Positions 22,911 to 32,440 of a DNA stretch of 64,000 bases are shown one piece after another. A program made the position numbers and the translations under genes. The notes under the pieces are model-generated. The model saw only the letters and a list, made by a program, of their open reading frames with translations, was not told the origin of the DNA and did no database searches. Position 1 is the first letter of the stretch. Each line of letters begins with the position of its first letter. Source of the DNA: Asparagopsis taxiformis. Taxonomy: Eukaryota; Rhodophyta; Florideophyceae; Bonnemaisoniales; Bonnemaisoniaceae. The DNA lies in the NCBI GenBank assembly GCA_030407315.1, contig JALQPE010001726.1, positions 1 to 64,000 on the forward strand, read 5' to 3'.

Positions 22911-23629
22911 AAAAAATCAATTTGGTGGCTCAGCATCTTCTGTGCAGAAAACTCTCGCACTCATTTCTGATATACGTTTTGACGTGTTTTTTACTTTTAA
23001 GCATCAGGAAAGGCGTTACGGAAAATTGGGACTACGCCACTTGTGAGCCGCGTCGTCTGAGATAGCGAGTAGAGTTTGTTGTATAGTATTTATATTGTAT
23101 TCCAAATGTGCGTTCGAGACCTCGTTTGTAATGTTCTCGTGGTTTTGTGGGTATCAGTTTTGTGCTCACTTCTGGCAGCCCAATGGTGGAATGTGCCTGA
23201 GCGATCAATCATCACCGCTAGGTCACACATTTTGCTGGCAACGTGCGCTTGGAAGGACGAATGACCGCCGTGGGAGATGGATTTTCAATTAATTCATTTG
23301 AAATAATAAAATTATATTAACTGCGAACTTCATGGAATAAGTTTGTGCTTTACAGTGGATATAACAGGGATCATTTAAGGGAAGCAAATGGATTGTGATA
23401 TATATGATTATATCATTCCGATGTTCTCGATCCGGATCTCATCATTCGGGAGTTCAGAGACCATGGCTTGGGCCATTATTAATCTCAATACCGGCGATGA
23501 TATGGAGTATGCACAGCAGGACTTAAGCTGACGTTGAAAGCTGTCCAGTCGACGCCGCAGGTTAACCTGTGGAATTCCACTTCTCCGCCGTCACTGGCTG
23601 AGGTTCTTTGGTCGTGTTCCCTTTGTTTG

Positions 23630-25208
23630 GTGTAGAGGATAGAACGACGGTGAGTATGCCAGTCTGGAGAGTATGCAGCGAGGGAAGCGTGTGTTTTGAG
23701 TCGTACTGTTGTCGTTGATGCGATATTGATTCATTAGAAGCTTCGTGAGTCATGATTTGCATGTTGTGAACCATGGGAGGCAGGTAAGTAAGTGAGTCTC
23801 GCGGGTGTGCAATAAGGGATGCATGGGTTTTTAGTCTGACTTTTCTGGTTCATTTTGATGTTGTATAGGTGGTGCAGGAATAGTGATGAAGTAAGGTAAG
23901 TTTCATTGAGCTGAAAGACGGGTTTCGCGATGAAATGGAATGCTGACTACATTTTTTCGTTGCACGATTTGTGATTTATTGGTTGTATTGTTTGTATGAT
24001 GCAACGAGATGAAGAGGTTAAGTGCGTCCTGAGGGTATGAAGCGAGGGAAGTGTTTGTTTTAAATTTGACTGTCGTCTTTTATGCAATATTTATTTATTG
24101 GGAGCTTAGTGAGTCATGGTGCATATTTGCTGAAGGGTGGAAGGGAGGTAGGCGAGCATTTGAGGGGTGCAGTGAGTGGAATGTGGGTTTTGAGTCTGAC
24201 TGCTGTGGTTGATGTTGATTTTGTGTAGGTGATTCTGGAATGGTGATGACGGAAGGTAAGTTACATTGAGCGCCTAGTTAAGTTGCGCGAAGATATGGAA
24301 TGCTGACTACATTTTTTTGTACAATTTTTGACTTATGGTTTCTATTGTGTGCAGGATACAACGAGGGTAAGTAAGTTCTGAGGGTATGCAGCGAGGGAAG
24401 CATGGGTTTTCAGTCCGACTGTTGTTGTTGATTTCGATTTTTTGTAGGTGATGCAGGAATGGTGATGACGGAAGGTAAGTTGCATTTAGCGCGCAGTCCG
24501 GTGGTGCGAAGATGCGGAATGTTGACTTCATTTGTTGGTTGTGAGATTTTCGACTTTTGGTCTGTATTGTGTGTAGAATGAAACGAGAGTAAGTGAGTTC
24601 TGAGGGTATGCATCGAGAGAAGTGTTTGTTTCGAATCTGACTATTGCAGTTAATGCGATATTTATTCATTGGAAGCTTATCCAGTCATGGTGCGTATTGT
24701 GTCGAGCGAAGGAAAGTGCGGAAGTTTTGAGAGTATGCTGAGAGGGACATGTGGGTTTTGAGTCCGACTGTTGTTGTTGATTTCGATTTTATGCAGGTGA
24801 TGCTGGAATGGTGATGACAGAAGGTAAGTTTCATTGAGCGCCAAGACTTGTTTTGCGAAGATATGGACTGCTGACTTTGATTATTCATTGCAAGGTTTTT
24901 GCATCATGGTTTGTATTGTGTGTAGGATGGATGAGAGGTAAGTAAGGGATTTTCTAAGATATCTGGCGTGGTAAGCGTTGCTTTTATCTGACTGTTGGGG
25001 TTGATGTTGTGTATGTGATGCAGGAGTGGTGAAGCAGGAACGGCAGGACTCAAGGAGAGTGAAGAAGGGATGTAGGAAGATGGGGAATGAAGCTGTGAGG
25101 TGTTTCTGGTATGTGTATATTTTCGGGCGTACGATAGAAGTGAGAGTGGGTTTCAAGTCGTGTAAGATTTTGCTGACCATATTCGTGTTTCATGTCTTGA
25201 TGATTTAA
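23630..25208 (+). other. Microexon-like cassette array, copy C (best preserved)
   Basis: 27-nt cassettes lie at 23,869-23,895, 24,229-24,255, 24,448-24,474 and 24,797-24,823. 12-nt cassettes lie at 24,355-24,366, 24,577-24,588 and 24,926-24,937. A possible first one is at 23,636-23,649. Every one has an upstream ...TGTAG/GCAG and a downstream GTAAGT, GTAAG or GTGAGT, with TGCTGAC or TCTGAC words within the gaps. Read in phase 1 the 27-mers give the family DAGMVMTE / DSGMVMTE and the 12-mers G-Y-N-E or G-W-M-R. The terminal stretch 25,024-25,208 continues in the same phase for 61 codons to TAA, ending in a hydrophobic tail. In phase 1 the first 27-mer has a TAA and the 12-mer at 24,577 a TGA. 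More diverged units containing GCGATATTTATTCATTGGAAG alternate with these. No homologue is recognised. Confidence 0.55.
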
Positions 25209-25639
25209 TGGGCTGGGGTGGTGTCGAGGAAAGCGGGGATGGAATTGGGAAGGAGCGGATTTTTTGTAATCTAGGTCGTGAGGGTTCTTGAAGTATGTGC
25301 GGATGGTGGTGCATGGCGTTCGGATGGTAGGGAGAACGCGATAGTGAGGGAGATGGGTGATCGACGATATGCTGACAGGTATTTTGTATTCTGGCTGGAT
25401 ACGTATTCCATATTCTAGCTGGATACATATTCCGTATCCTGGCTGGATACGTATTTCCTATTCTAACCGGGTATTTATTTCCTATTCTGACCAGATATGT
25501 ATATCCTATTCTAGAGAGACGTATTGTATACCAGCAGTTTCGTAAATGAGAGAATAAAATACGGTCCGATATGGGCCCTCAATTTACCATCCGCTGTAAT
25601 TTCTTCCCTCCCGGTTTTTGCTGATATATTGTATACTGA

Positions 25640-25897
25640 ATGTCGGGTCCTAGGATCCCGCCAAACGTACTAGAGAAACTGGATGTCGGGTCCTAGTACT
25701 CCGCCGAACGTACTAGAGAAACTGGATGTCGGGTCCTAGGATCCCGCTGAATGTACTAGAGAAACTGGATGTCGGGTCCTAGTACTCCGCCGAACGTACT
25801 AGAGAAAGTGGATGTCGGGTCCTAGTATTCCGCCGAACGTACTAGAGAAAGTGGATGTCGGGTCCTAGTATTCCGCCGAACGTACTAGAGAAAGTGG
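25640..25897 (+). repeat. Subterminal 43-bp tandem repeat, 6 units (copy C)
   Basis: Units start at 25,640, 25,683, 25,726, 25,769, 25,812 and 25,855, each ATGTCGGGTCCTAG...CTAGAGAAA. They end at the inverted GGACGTCCGCATCC motif that leads to the element terminus. Confidence 0.93.
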
Positions 25898-27142
25898 ACG
25901 TCCGCATCCAAAAATTTTTATTTTTTTTTGGACGCGGACGTTCATTTGTTCTAGTAAATCTCGGGGCCGACTAGGACCCGTACTAGAGAGACTGGACGTC
26001 CGCGTCCACTTCCGAAAACACAGACGCACTCAAGGGTTAACTAGGCACTGAGCGCGATGGATCCCCGCGGGGATTGTGGTCGCCTCCACGCGTGGTTTTC
26101 ACACGACGTATTCCGCAACTGTGATACCACTGACGGCAGCGGTCGGACCGTTTGAAAAGCCTGCGGGCGTTGGCTTCGGTTGACCGGCTGGGGGTGCCAA
26201 ACGATAGCCACTCCCAGTCGGCAGCCTTGTCCCGGTGGGCGGAAGGCCCCTCCCGGTCGCCTAGCGGCGTTTAAAAGAAGCGGGATGGTTCTCCACTACC
26301 GTGGAGACGAAATGCCCTAGGGCAATCCACGTGCACCCCGCCGGAGGAGGCTCGCGGCGGGCAATTGGGGAAATGTGCGAGCGATCCCCAATTGGAGATC
26401 GAAACGGAGCAGCGGGTATCCGGTAAGGGAACTGCCGCCGCCGTCTAGTTGTAAGTTAAACGACCACGGTCGAAAGATTTGGAACCGAGACGATCTGCCT
26501 TTATTGTAGCTTAGTAGTCAATCCGTTGACCTTAAATGGACCGGACCAGGACCAATGGTCCCGGTCTGGCGTCCAATGGACCTTGTGGGGTGTTTATGTG
26601 GCCCAGGGGCCTTACAGAATAAGCTGCTACGTTGCTACGTGTAAACTAATAGAAACGGCTAGCCGTAACGTACACGTGCACATCTGTAACGGGAGAATCC
26701 TCCCGCTCGCACACGTGTGTGACTAATCGCGCCTATATCGCTACACGTTGCACGCTCGCCGAAGGGTCCCGCGCAAGCAATGTGGCCCGGTGCCAGTGCA
26801 AGGCGGCACGCGCCATTCGCCCTTGGGCGACAATTGCCTTGCCACGTCACCGCGGCCATTGATTCCCAACGCGGCTCTTCGCGGCTGATTCCCTATCGAG
26901 CACCCACTCACGCTCTCGAGCGTACCGCTTAAGCGACCCTTCCTGGCGCCCATTCCAGACGCCTGGAATTGTCCCCCCGCGACCGCTCGCAGCGCAATAC
27001 GGGACGAGTCCCACAAATGGGTCCCTCTCCCTCACTGGTCTGAGGTACAGCGAGGCTGTTTCCATTGGTTATTCCCGAACCGGGGTCGTCCAATAGGATG
27101 TCGACACGACCCCACCAGGGCAGACCACTCCGTGGTATGACA

Positions 27143-28860
27143 ACCAGCTCATTGAAGGAGCGACTTAAAGAGCTTAGTGATACCTTGCGTGTAGCTTTGG
27201 GAAGGGCGGTATGGCGACATCCTGCACATTTTTCAACGATCTGTTTGAGGTGCCGTTCTACTACGTCGTTCCAAAAGTTGTTGCGAACGAGCAACAACTT
27301 GATGTCTGAGTAAGGGGAGTGGCCGCAGACTTGTCTATGAACCTTTTCGATTGTGTGCTTAATTGCTTGCCATGAGCACTCTTCAATTGGTTTAGCAAGC
27401 ATAGAACTGAGAACCACAGGCGGTGAGTCACTGAGCAAAGACTCGGGGTTATAAATACACAGAAAAGCAGATCTCGGAATGTAAGAGTGCATGTCGTGAT
27501 CGATCAGAGAAACAAATTCATATGTACCATCTTGCGCTGTGAATCTGATACAGTTTTGACCATCATGTAGAATGTCGGACCTGCGTGTCATATTGCGACC
27601 AACAATCCATTGCGAGGAGCCTTCTAAAACAAGGTGGCGAATCATTACATGTGAACCACCGTCTGACTGAACGCATAGAACAATAGAACCAAGTATAGTG
27701 CTCTTCGCATTGCTGTGCTGGCCAGAACCATACTGCCATTGAGAATAGCCTTCAAGACTGGAAGGAATAGGATCTAGTCTCCCATGCCACTCTTGAATGG
27801 TATTTGAAGTAAGTATTTGAAGTTCACGATATCCAATAGCAGAATATGGTGCTCCGTCGTCGAGAAGAGCTCCATGCGATAAATCTGTCGTATCAATTTC
27901 TTCGTCCCTAGAATCATTAAGAGCTAGATTGGACATGTTGAACTTGATAGTCTTTTTCTCAGATCCATGTCCTGATTTTGCATTATGGCCTGCCGGCAGA
28001 TCTGTTGACTTGACAATGGGCGGAAGAGAACCATCTGTATTGTGTTCGGACGCCCAATGTCCAAACTTTCCACAAGCGTTGCACTTAGATTTTGCCTTTA
28101 AATCAGCAAGCTCCGAAGGAGAGAGCTTCTTCTTGCGATTTTTCCGACGTCTAGAAGGGTCATCATTTGTTCTTGCCAACATGCCTGAAAGCGACTTAGG
28201 TGTTATTCCTGACATATGGTTGTCACACTGACGAATAACAGCTGCAACAGACTCATACTTAATAGCGTTGAGAAACGCATTCTTACCAGAGGTACGAGTA
28301 AGAGCGGAGGAATCAGCTGAACTAACAGCAGCTGTCATGACACCTAGGTGTTGGGAAGGATCGATATTGGCATTGTGGATCAGAGACCAAGCCGCCAATG
28401 TTGCTGGGATTGAGACAGCAGTTCCATTGGCATTCAGTTTTGTGAGAGCAGCACTAAAGCGATCTTCGTAATTAGCATATGTCTCATTAGGGCTTCTGCG
28501 AATGCTGAGCAACTTGACATAATCTGAAAAAGCTGCATTGCCAACTGAGAGAGCATCCATTTTGTACACAGGATCAATAATTGCATTCACGCCTTCATCA
28601 GAGCAGAGAACGGAATCATCAAGAGCATCGCCTCTTATCTTAGCCCTTCCATACAGTTGTGACTGTAAAATCATACCACGAGAAGCCTTCATAATTTTGT
28701 TACTGTTCGAGTCTGGTAGAGAATCATGAATGGCACACCAACGTTTGACAGCATTGGCATAGGCTTCTTGGTCACCGACACCATCAGTCCAAGGAGCATT
28801 GCGAGGATCCCAAGAAAATCTTGGTCGGGACGGTAGAGCATTGGCCGAGTCTGGGCCCAT
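27143..28860 (-). pseudogene. gag-pol: copia gag, protease and integrase N-terminus (5' half of gag-pol)
   Basis: ATG at 28,860, four bases inside the element. The product shows a capsid-like region (about residues 10-250), a basic linker, a zinc knuckle CNACGKFGHWASEH with His in place of the last Cys, a protease motif ALLDDGAPYSAIG, and the integrase HHCC region ending CAGCRHTALPK. Coding sequence is cut at the ACCAG duplication (27,143-27,147) by insertion X and resumes at 15,024. Read-through into X gives a false C-terminus. The in-frame ATG at 28,929 lies in the LTR and is not the natural start. Confidence 0.88.
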
Positions 28861-28863
28861 AAC
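28851..28863 (-). promoter_or_regulatory. copia primer-binding site, half-tRNA type (initiator Met)
   Basis: Immediately after the 5' LTR the minus strand reads GTTATGGGCCCAG. This is complementary to the anticodon region (CTGGGCCCATAA) of eukaryotic initiator tRNA-Met, not to a tRNA 3' end, matching the cleaved half-tRNA priming known for Drosophila copia and yeast Ty5. The gag ATG lies inside the site. Confidence 0.8.
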
Positions 28864-29280
28864 TATGAAAAGTTGGGATTCTGTAGGTGACGATAGAATC
28901 CACAGAGTGAATCGTAGAGCGTAGATCAAAAGAACTTCGAGTAGAGAACAAAGAACATGTATTCAAGAGTGGTAGACAGTAGTAGTCCGTAAAATGGTAG
29001 AACAATGATCTGGAGAACAAAGAACTGAAAAAAACTTGTGCTTCACTATCGACTCATGATGTGAGCAGAGGCGAGGGCTTATATACTTAGCCGACGACCG
29101 GAAGGCCGCAAGAATCATAGGTGACTAGACAACCCAACAGCTAACGTGATTCAGTCTAATTGCGCAACCTACGATGTGGGCAACACTGGCCCGAGCACAG
29201 TTGTCGAGATCACTTAAAACAGCCACCCAGCCGGTAAGGCGTGAGCATGGCAGTCGGATACTAACTGATTGATTTCCATA
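28864..29280 (-). repeat. copia 5' LTR (417 bp)
   Basis: Same length as, and by eye identical to, the 3' LTR at 11,840-12,256. The minus-strand TATATAAG box is at 29,078-29,085. The outer flank TCGGA (29,281-29,285) is the target duplication. Confidence 0.93.
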
Positions 29281-29285
29281 TCGGA

Positions 29286-30980
29286 AGCCTAGTATGAAGG
29301 CGTGAATCACCTGGCTTCTGTGGCTTTTGAGCCTTCTGTACGAGACGCTAGCAGACTCTCCACCTGTAATCGCGCCGTATTTTGGTACTGGTTGACGCAC
29401 TTCTATGGTGTAGGCCGAATGGAGATTGCGTATTGATGAGGTTACTAGGACAGAAGGCGTTTTTCCATCTCTTGACCGCGAACATGTTTTTCAGTGCACT
29501 CCCGGAGCTCAGATCGGTCAATTGCGGAATTCATATTAGGTTTCGGACATCAGTGCGGCATAGCATAGACTTGTCTCGTGGACGTGACTAACTGAATTGA
29601 AGACGTAGAGATCTGCCTTGATGAAGTTTTCATGAAACATTTCGGCAAGTTCCCCGGCTCGGGATTTCTGTCTGGAATATTAGCGATTCCTGTGGTTTTT
29701 GTTTGTTTGGGAATCCTGTACCATCTCTGAAACACGATGGTATTCAGTGGTTGTTATGAAATGTGTTTTGAGTTCTAATAGGCTTGCGGTCAAGACTATC
29801 ACCTTCAACTACGGGCATTCAAAGACTTTGAGTTAGTGTAGGTCAGGATATTAGTGATAAGGCGCAGTGATATGATATGTAGAGCTCCGTGGGAAATATG
29901 AGGGAACAAATAGGGGTGCACACATCGGAAGCTTAATACTACAGCCTTTTGAGAGATTGTAATGACATTTACTCGATCTGCCCAAGGCGAATAAACAAGT
30001 GGATTATTGGTTTGTAGATATTTCCTGAGGTAGCGATCCGGGTGCCTGGGGATGCGGTACTGTTCCGCCATGCCTGTTCTACTCATCGGAGTGCTACTCT
30101 GCAATATGCGCCGCTCGATTCGGTTAGCTACTCTGTGAGTGTAAACCGGCTGTCCACCTGGATGCCACTTATACACACCGTTCTACTCAACCGCAAATTC
30201 AAATAGGATTTTAGCATGGAAGTATTGGGATTTTGTTCCGATGTGCGCAACTGCATCATGATATCGTTGAGAGATTGATCAATGATGAAAGGATAGTGCT
30301 TCATGGTCCGGGAAAGCGTGTATGTCAAAGGATGTGTTGAATGTTGAAGTTTGTCTGGAAGAGGGGGGAGAAGAATTGAAGAATGAATACTTGAGCAGAG
30401 TTTCTAGAGAGAACGGACGAACTAGAAGCGCGCTCAGCTAGGATTGCTTTGGGAGGGGGGTAGTTGCTGTTAGAAGGGAATGACATGACGTAGTCGAGCT
30501 CGCTGTAAGTCAACTTGGTAGGGCCAAGAGTGAACCGTGTTACAGATTTGGGTGTACACAAACGCTGTACGACAACAGTGTTGTCATCCGAGTAAGGCAT
30601 TCAACCAATTTGGTTCCAATTTCGATATGAGCAGAAGATTTCTTACAGGTTTTTATCTTGAAATATATTTCGAAAATAAAACGAATATTGACATGTGTGC
30701 CGTGTTTCCATTATGAATTGGACAATAACATGGCGCGCAAAGCGATCTGCCGCCGCAGCACCCTGTGTCGGCAGCGGCTGCTGGCACGACACTTCCATCC
30801 TTCATAGCAGACAGGGCAGGCAATGATGAACACAATGATATTATAGAATTCCAATTCAGTCGTCACACCTGGCGCTGGTCCATTCTAACTTGCCTACTGA
30901 ACGGGGCAAGCACTCTCCGAGTGACCAATCTGTTCTTAGGTTCTCTGTACGCCTTCACGCGATATCACCATTCTCAAGAT
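29286..30980. other. Unassigned region with short minus-strand frames
   Basis: Minus-strand frames at 30,325-30,600, 30,128-30,328 and 29,805-30,176 follow one another in different phases and have ordinary amino-acid composition, for example RIPRHPDRYLRKYLQ. Together they could be remnants of one frameshifted gene, but I cannot identify a family. The rest shows nothing clear. Confidence 0.25.
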
Positions 30981-31145
30981 GTTAGATTCGACATGGCGAA
31001 ACCCAGGACCCCGATGAAGACCTGATTGCACAACGTCTCCGCAATTTCAGATGCCTCTTTCAGGTCTCCAAGGAATGTTTCTGTCGAAGAAGCAGAATTG
31101 TGTATCATGACATACTTTCAGACACCTTCATGGTTGAGGTGAATT

Positions 31146-32440
31146 TCAGCATTCGTACTTACATGCTTTTACACAACGTCGTTGGTGGCGTCTCGATGCT
31201 CGTTTACTTCTTATGGATCGACGCACAGCAAAAGATTCTGCACGGGAGCACTCTGTGAACTCTGACAGAAATAGTTGACCTTCGCCTCGACGTGTTGAAA
31301 CAATGTATTCGTACGGTACAAGGTTCACATCATCTCAAACTAGCGTCGGAAACAGAAAGTCACATACCGCATATTTGAGCCATTATGTCATCAAAAAAAA
31401 TAGCCTCTTCGATGTACAAGGCAGGGCCATGACCTTCTGTGCCGTACTCAACGTAATGTGTTCCTCGAGTTCTCTAATTTCTTCTCTGGCACTTTTTCCA
31501 CTCTTGTAGTTCTCGGAAGAGAAACTCAGATTAGTGCAATATTCGATCGAACATGCTCTGAGGAAGTAGCTAGGTAGCTTTCACGTGCAATGAGTACGGG
31601 AAACCTCAGAGCTTGGCTATCGGATGTGCAGAAAGAAACCTATCGTGACATCATTGCGCTTGACTCTTAGAAAGTATGATAGGAGCATAAGATGATAACC
31701 ATGAACCCCGATCAGATGTCTATCGTAGTACTCCACGACGACATTACTGAACATTCTGTCTACCAGATGATAGACATTCCGTGCATTGCAATCACAACTC
31801 TTCATCTTGCTGTCATTTCCGCAGACATGCGTGGTCATGTGGAAGAGCGGCCAAAGAGTCCCCTCGCAGAAGCCCTGGTAGAACTCGATGCACGACTCGG
31901 GCGGGATGAAGACTGGGGTACATTTGAATTCATCGAAGAGTTTAGTCTCGATTGTACTGCGATCTCGGAGGGAAATGGGTTCACCAGCACTGAGAATTCC
32001 CACCTACAGTGGTGACATCTTGCGCACGCCGAGTCGGTGGCATAAACCAATACATCTGAGATACCAGGTATCGTCATTGCAGTCAAACGACCAGTTTCCA
32101 TCCGCATCCTTCTCTGCAGTCATGTCTATTCGGTACACAACGATAATGATTCATTCTAGCTCGGCAAATGATACAGGACTGATTGTCAGGGAGGTTGGAG
32201 CCACGCCATCCCGTTCGCTTTCGGGTGAATGGCTTGCAAGCGTACAAGCCACTTTTGCAACGCGTCATTCAGCATCGCTGTTAGATACTTTAACATGACC
32301 ATCGTCGACAGCCGTAGTTGCGCCGGCCTCGGTATCCATCGAACGACTTTGTTCGAATTATTGCCAAAAGCCCAGGACTGGGTCAATCGAAGGATGGGAA
32401 CATTTTGGATCTCTATCCAACGCTTGTCGGGGCTGTTGAG
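31146..32440 (-). pseudogene. Trehalose-6-phosphate synthase (GT20) pseudogene
   Basis: On the minus strand, pieces of a GT20 glucosyltransferase appear in order but in different frames: GNWSFDCNDDTWYL (about 32,105), CTPVFIPPESCIEFYQGF with TLWPLFH (31,800-31,930), HLIGVHGYHLMLL and IGFFLH (31,620-31,710), an in-frame TAG at 31,617-31,619 where PFPSSE is expected, then PSSEVSRTH, and finally NLVPYEYIVS...LSEF (31,260-31,328). These match the order of the family's active-site blocks, in which the enzyme makes trehalose-6-phosphate from UDP-glucose and glucose-6-phosphate in the cytosol. Several frame changes and stops show it is broken. Whether it began as a processed copy is not visible. A trace of the C-terminal region may extend to about 30,980. 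Confidence 0.75.

Larger units (their letters stand above)
15644..26026. mobile_element. Giant foldback (palindromic) transposable element, copies B and C
   Basis: Two arms, 15,644-20,416 and 21,385-26,026, are near-identical inverted repeats of about 4.7 kb separated by a 968-bp loop. Both outer ends carry CGTCTGTGTTTTCGGAAGTGG, then six 43-bp repeats. The arms contain, from outside in, the tandem repeats, an AT-rich tract, the terminal exon and cassette array, and the hairpin modules. The arm lengths differ by about 130 bp, largely from a TTTGTGTG expansion in the left arm. Target duplication is not clear: on the minus strand CCCTTGAGT and CTCGTGAGT flank the two sides with 2 mismatches and a few extra bases. 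No recognisable transposase lies inside. Confidence 0.85.
15562..27015 (-). mobile_element. LTR-like element 'Y' inserted in X, itself split by the foldback element
   Basis: The minus strand begins TGTGGGACTCG (27,015) and ends GGTCCTACA (15,562), again TG...CA. It is flanked by AATGG at 15,557-15,561 and 27,016-27,020. The X relative at 54,833 has a single copy of this pentamer at the equivalent site, i.e. an empty site. Excluding the foldback element, Y is about 1.07 kb of mainly GC-rich DNA (26,027-27,015 and 15,562-15,643) without a convincing ORF. An AATAAA on the minus strand (26,500-26,505) fits a poly(A) signal of a solo LTR. Confidence 0.75.
15025..27142 (-). mobile_element. Solo LTR 'X' inserted in copia, itself interrupted
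   Basis: The ends are TGTCATACC (27,142 on the minus strand) and CTACTACA (15,025), i.e. TG...CA. A direct repeat ACCAG flanks them at 15,020-15,024 and 27,143-27,147. Without the inner insertion X is about 659 bp (15,025-15,561 plus 27,016-27,142, less a 5-bp duplication). An uninterrupted relative lies at 54,833-55,480. A TATAAAA box (minus strand, about 15,360-15,366; same in the relative) sits mid-element, as expected for the U3 of an LTR. Confidence 0.85.
11835..29285 (-). mobile_element. Ty1/copia LTR retrotransposon, split by nested insertions
   Basis: Two direct copies of a 417-bp LTR (11,840-12,256 and 28,864-29,280), flanked by TCGGA (11,835-11,839 and 29,281-29,285), bound an element read on the minus strand. 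Gag-protease-integrase N-terminus lies at 28,860 to about 27,143 and integrase core-RT-RNase H at about 15,024 to 12,283. The intervening 12 kb is a stack of later insertions. Removing it at the ACCAG duplication gives arithmetic for one frame of 4,455 nt (1,485 codons including the stop), so the element carried a single gag-pol polyprotein of normal copia size (element about 5.3 kb). The LTRs look identical by eye, suggesting recent insertion. Confidence 0.92.

Noticed and set aside
15562..27015. Y as a full-length LTR retrotransposon
   Set aside because: No internal repeat of its ends and no coding region is seen; about 1.07 kb with a poly(A) signal fits a solo LTR better.
28861..28929. Start of gag at 28,929
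   Set aside because: That ATG lies inside the 5' LTR; the ATG at 28,860 is the first one in the body of the element.
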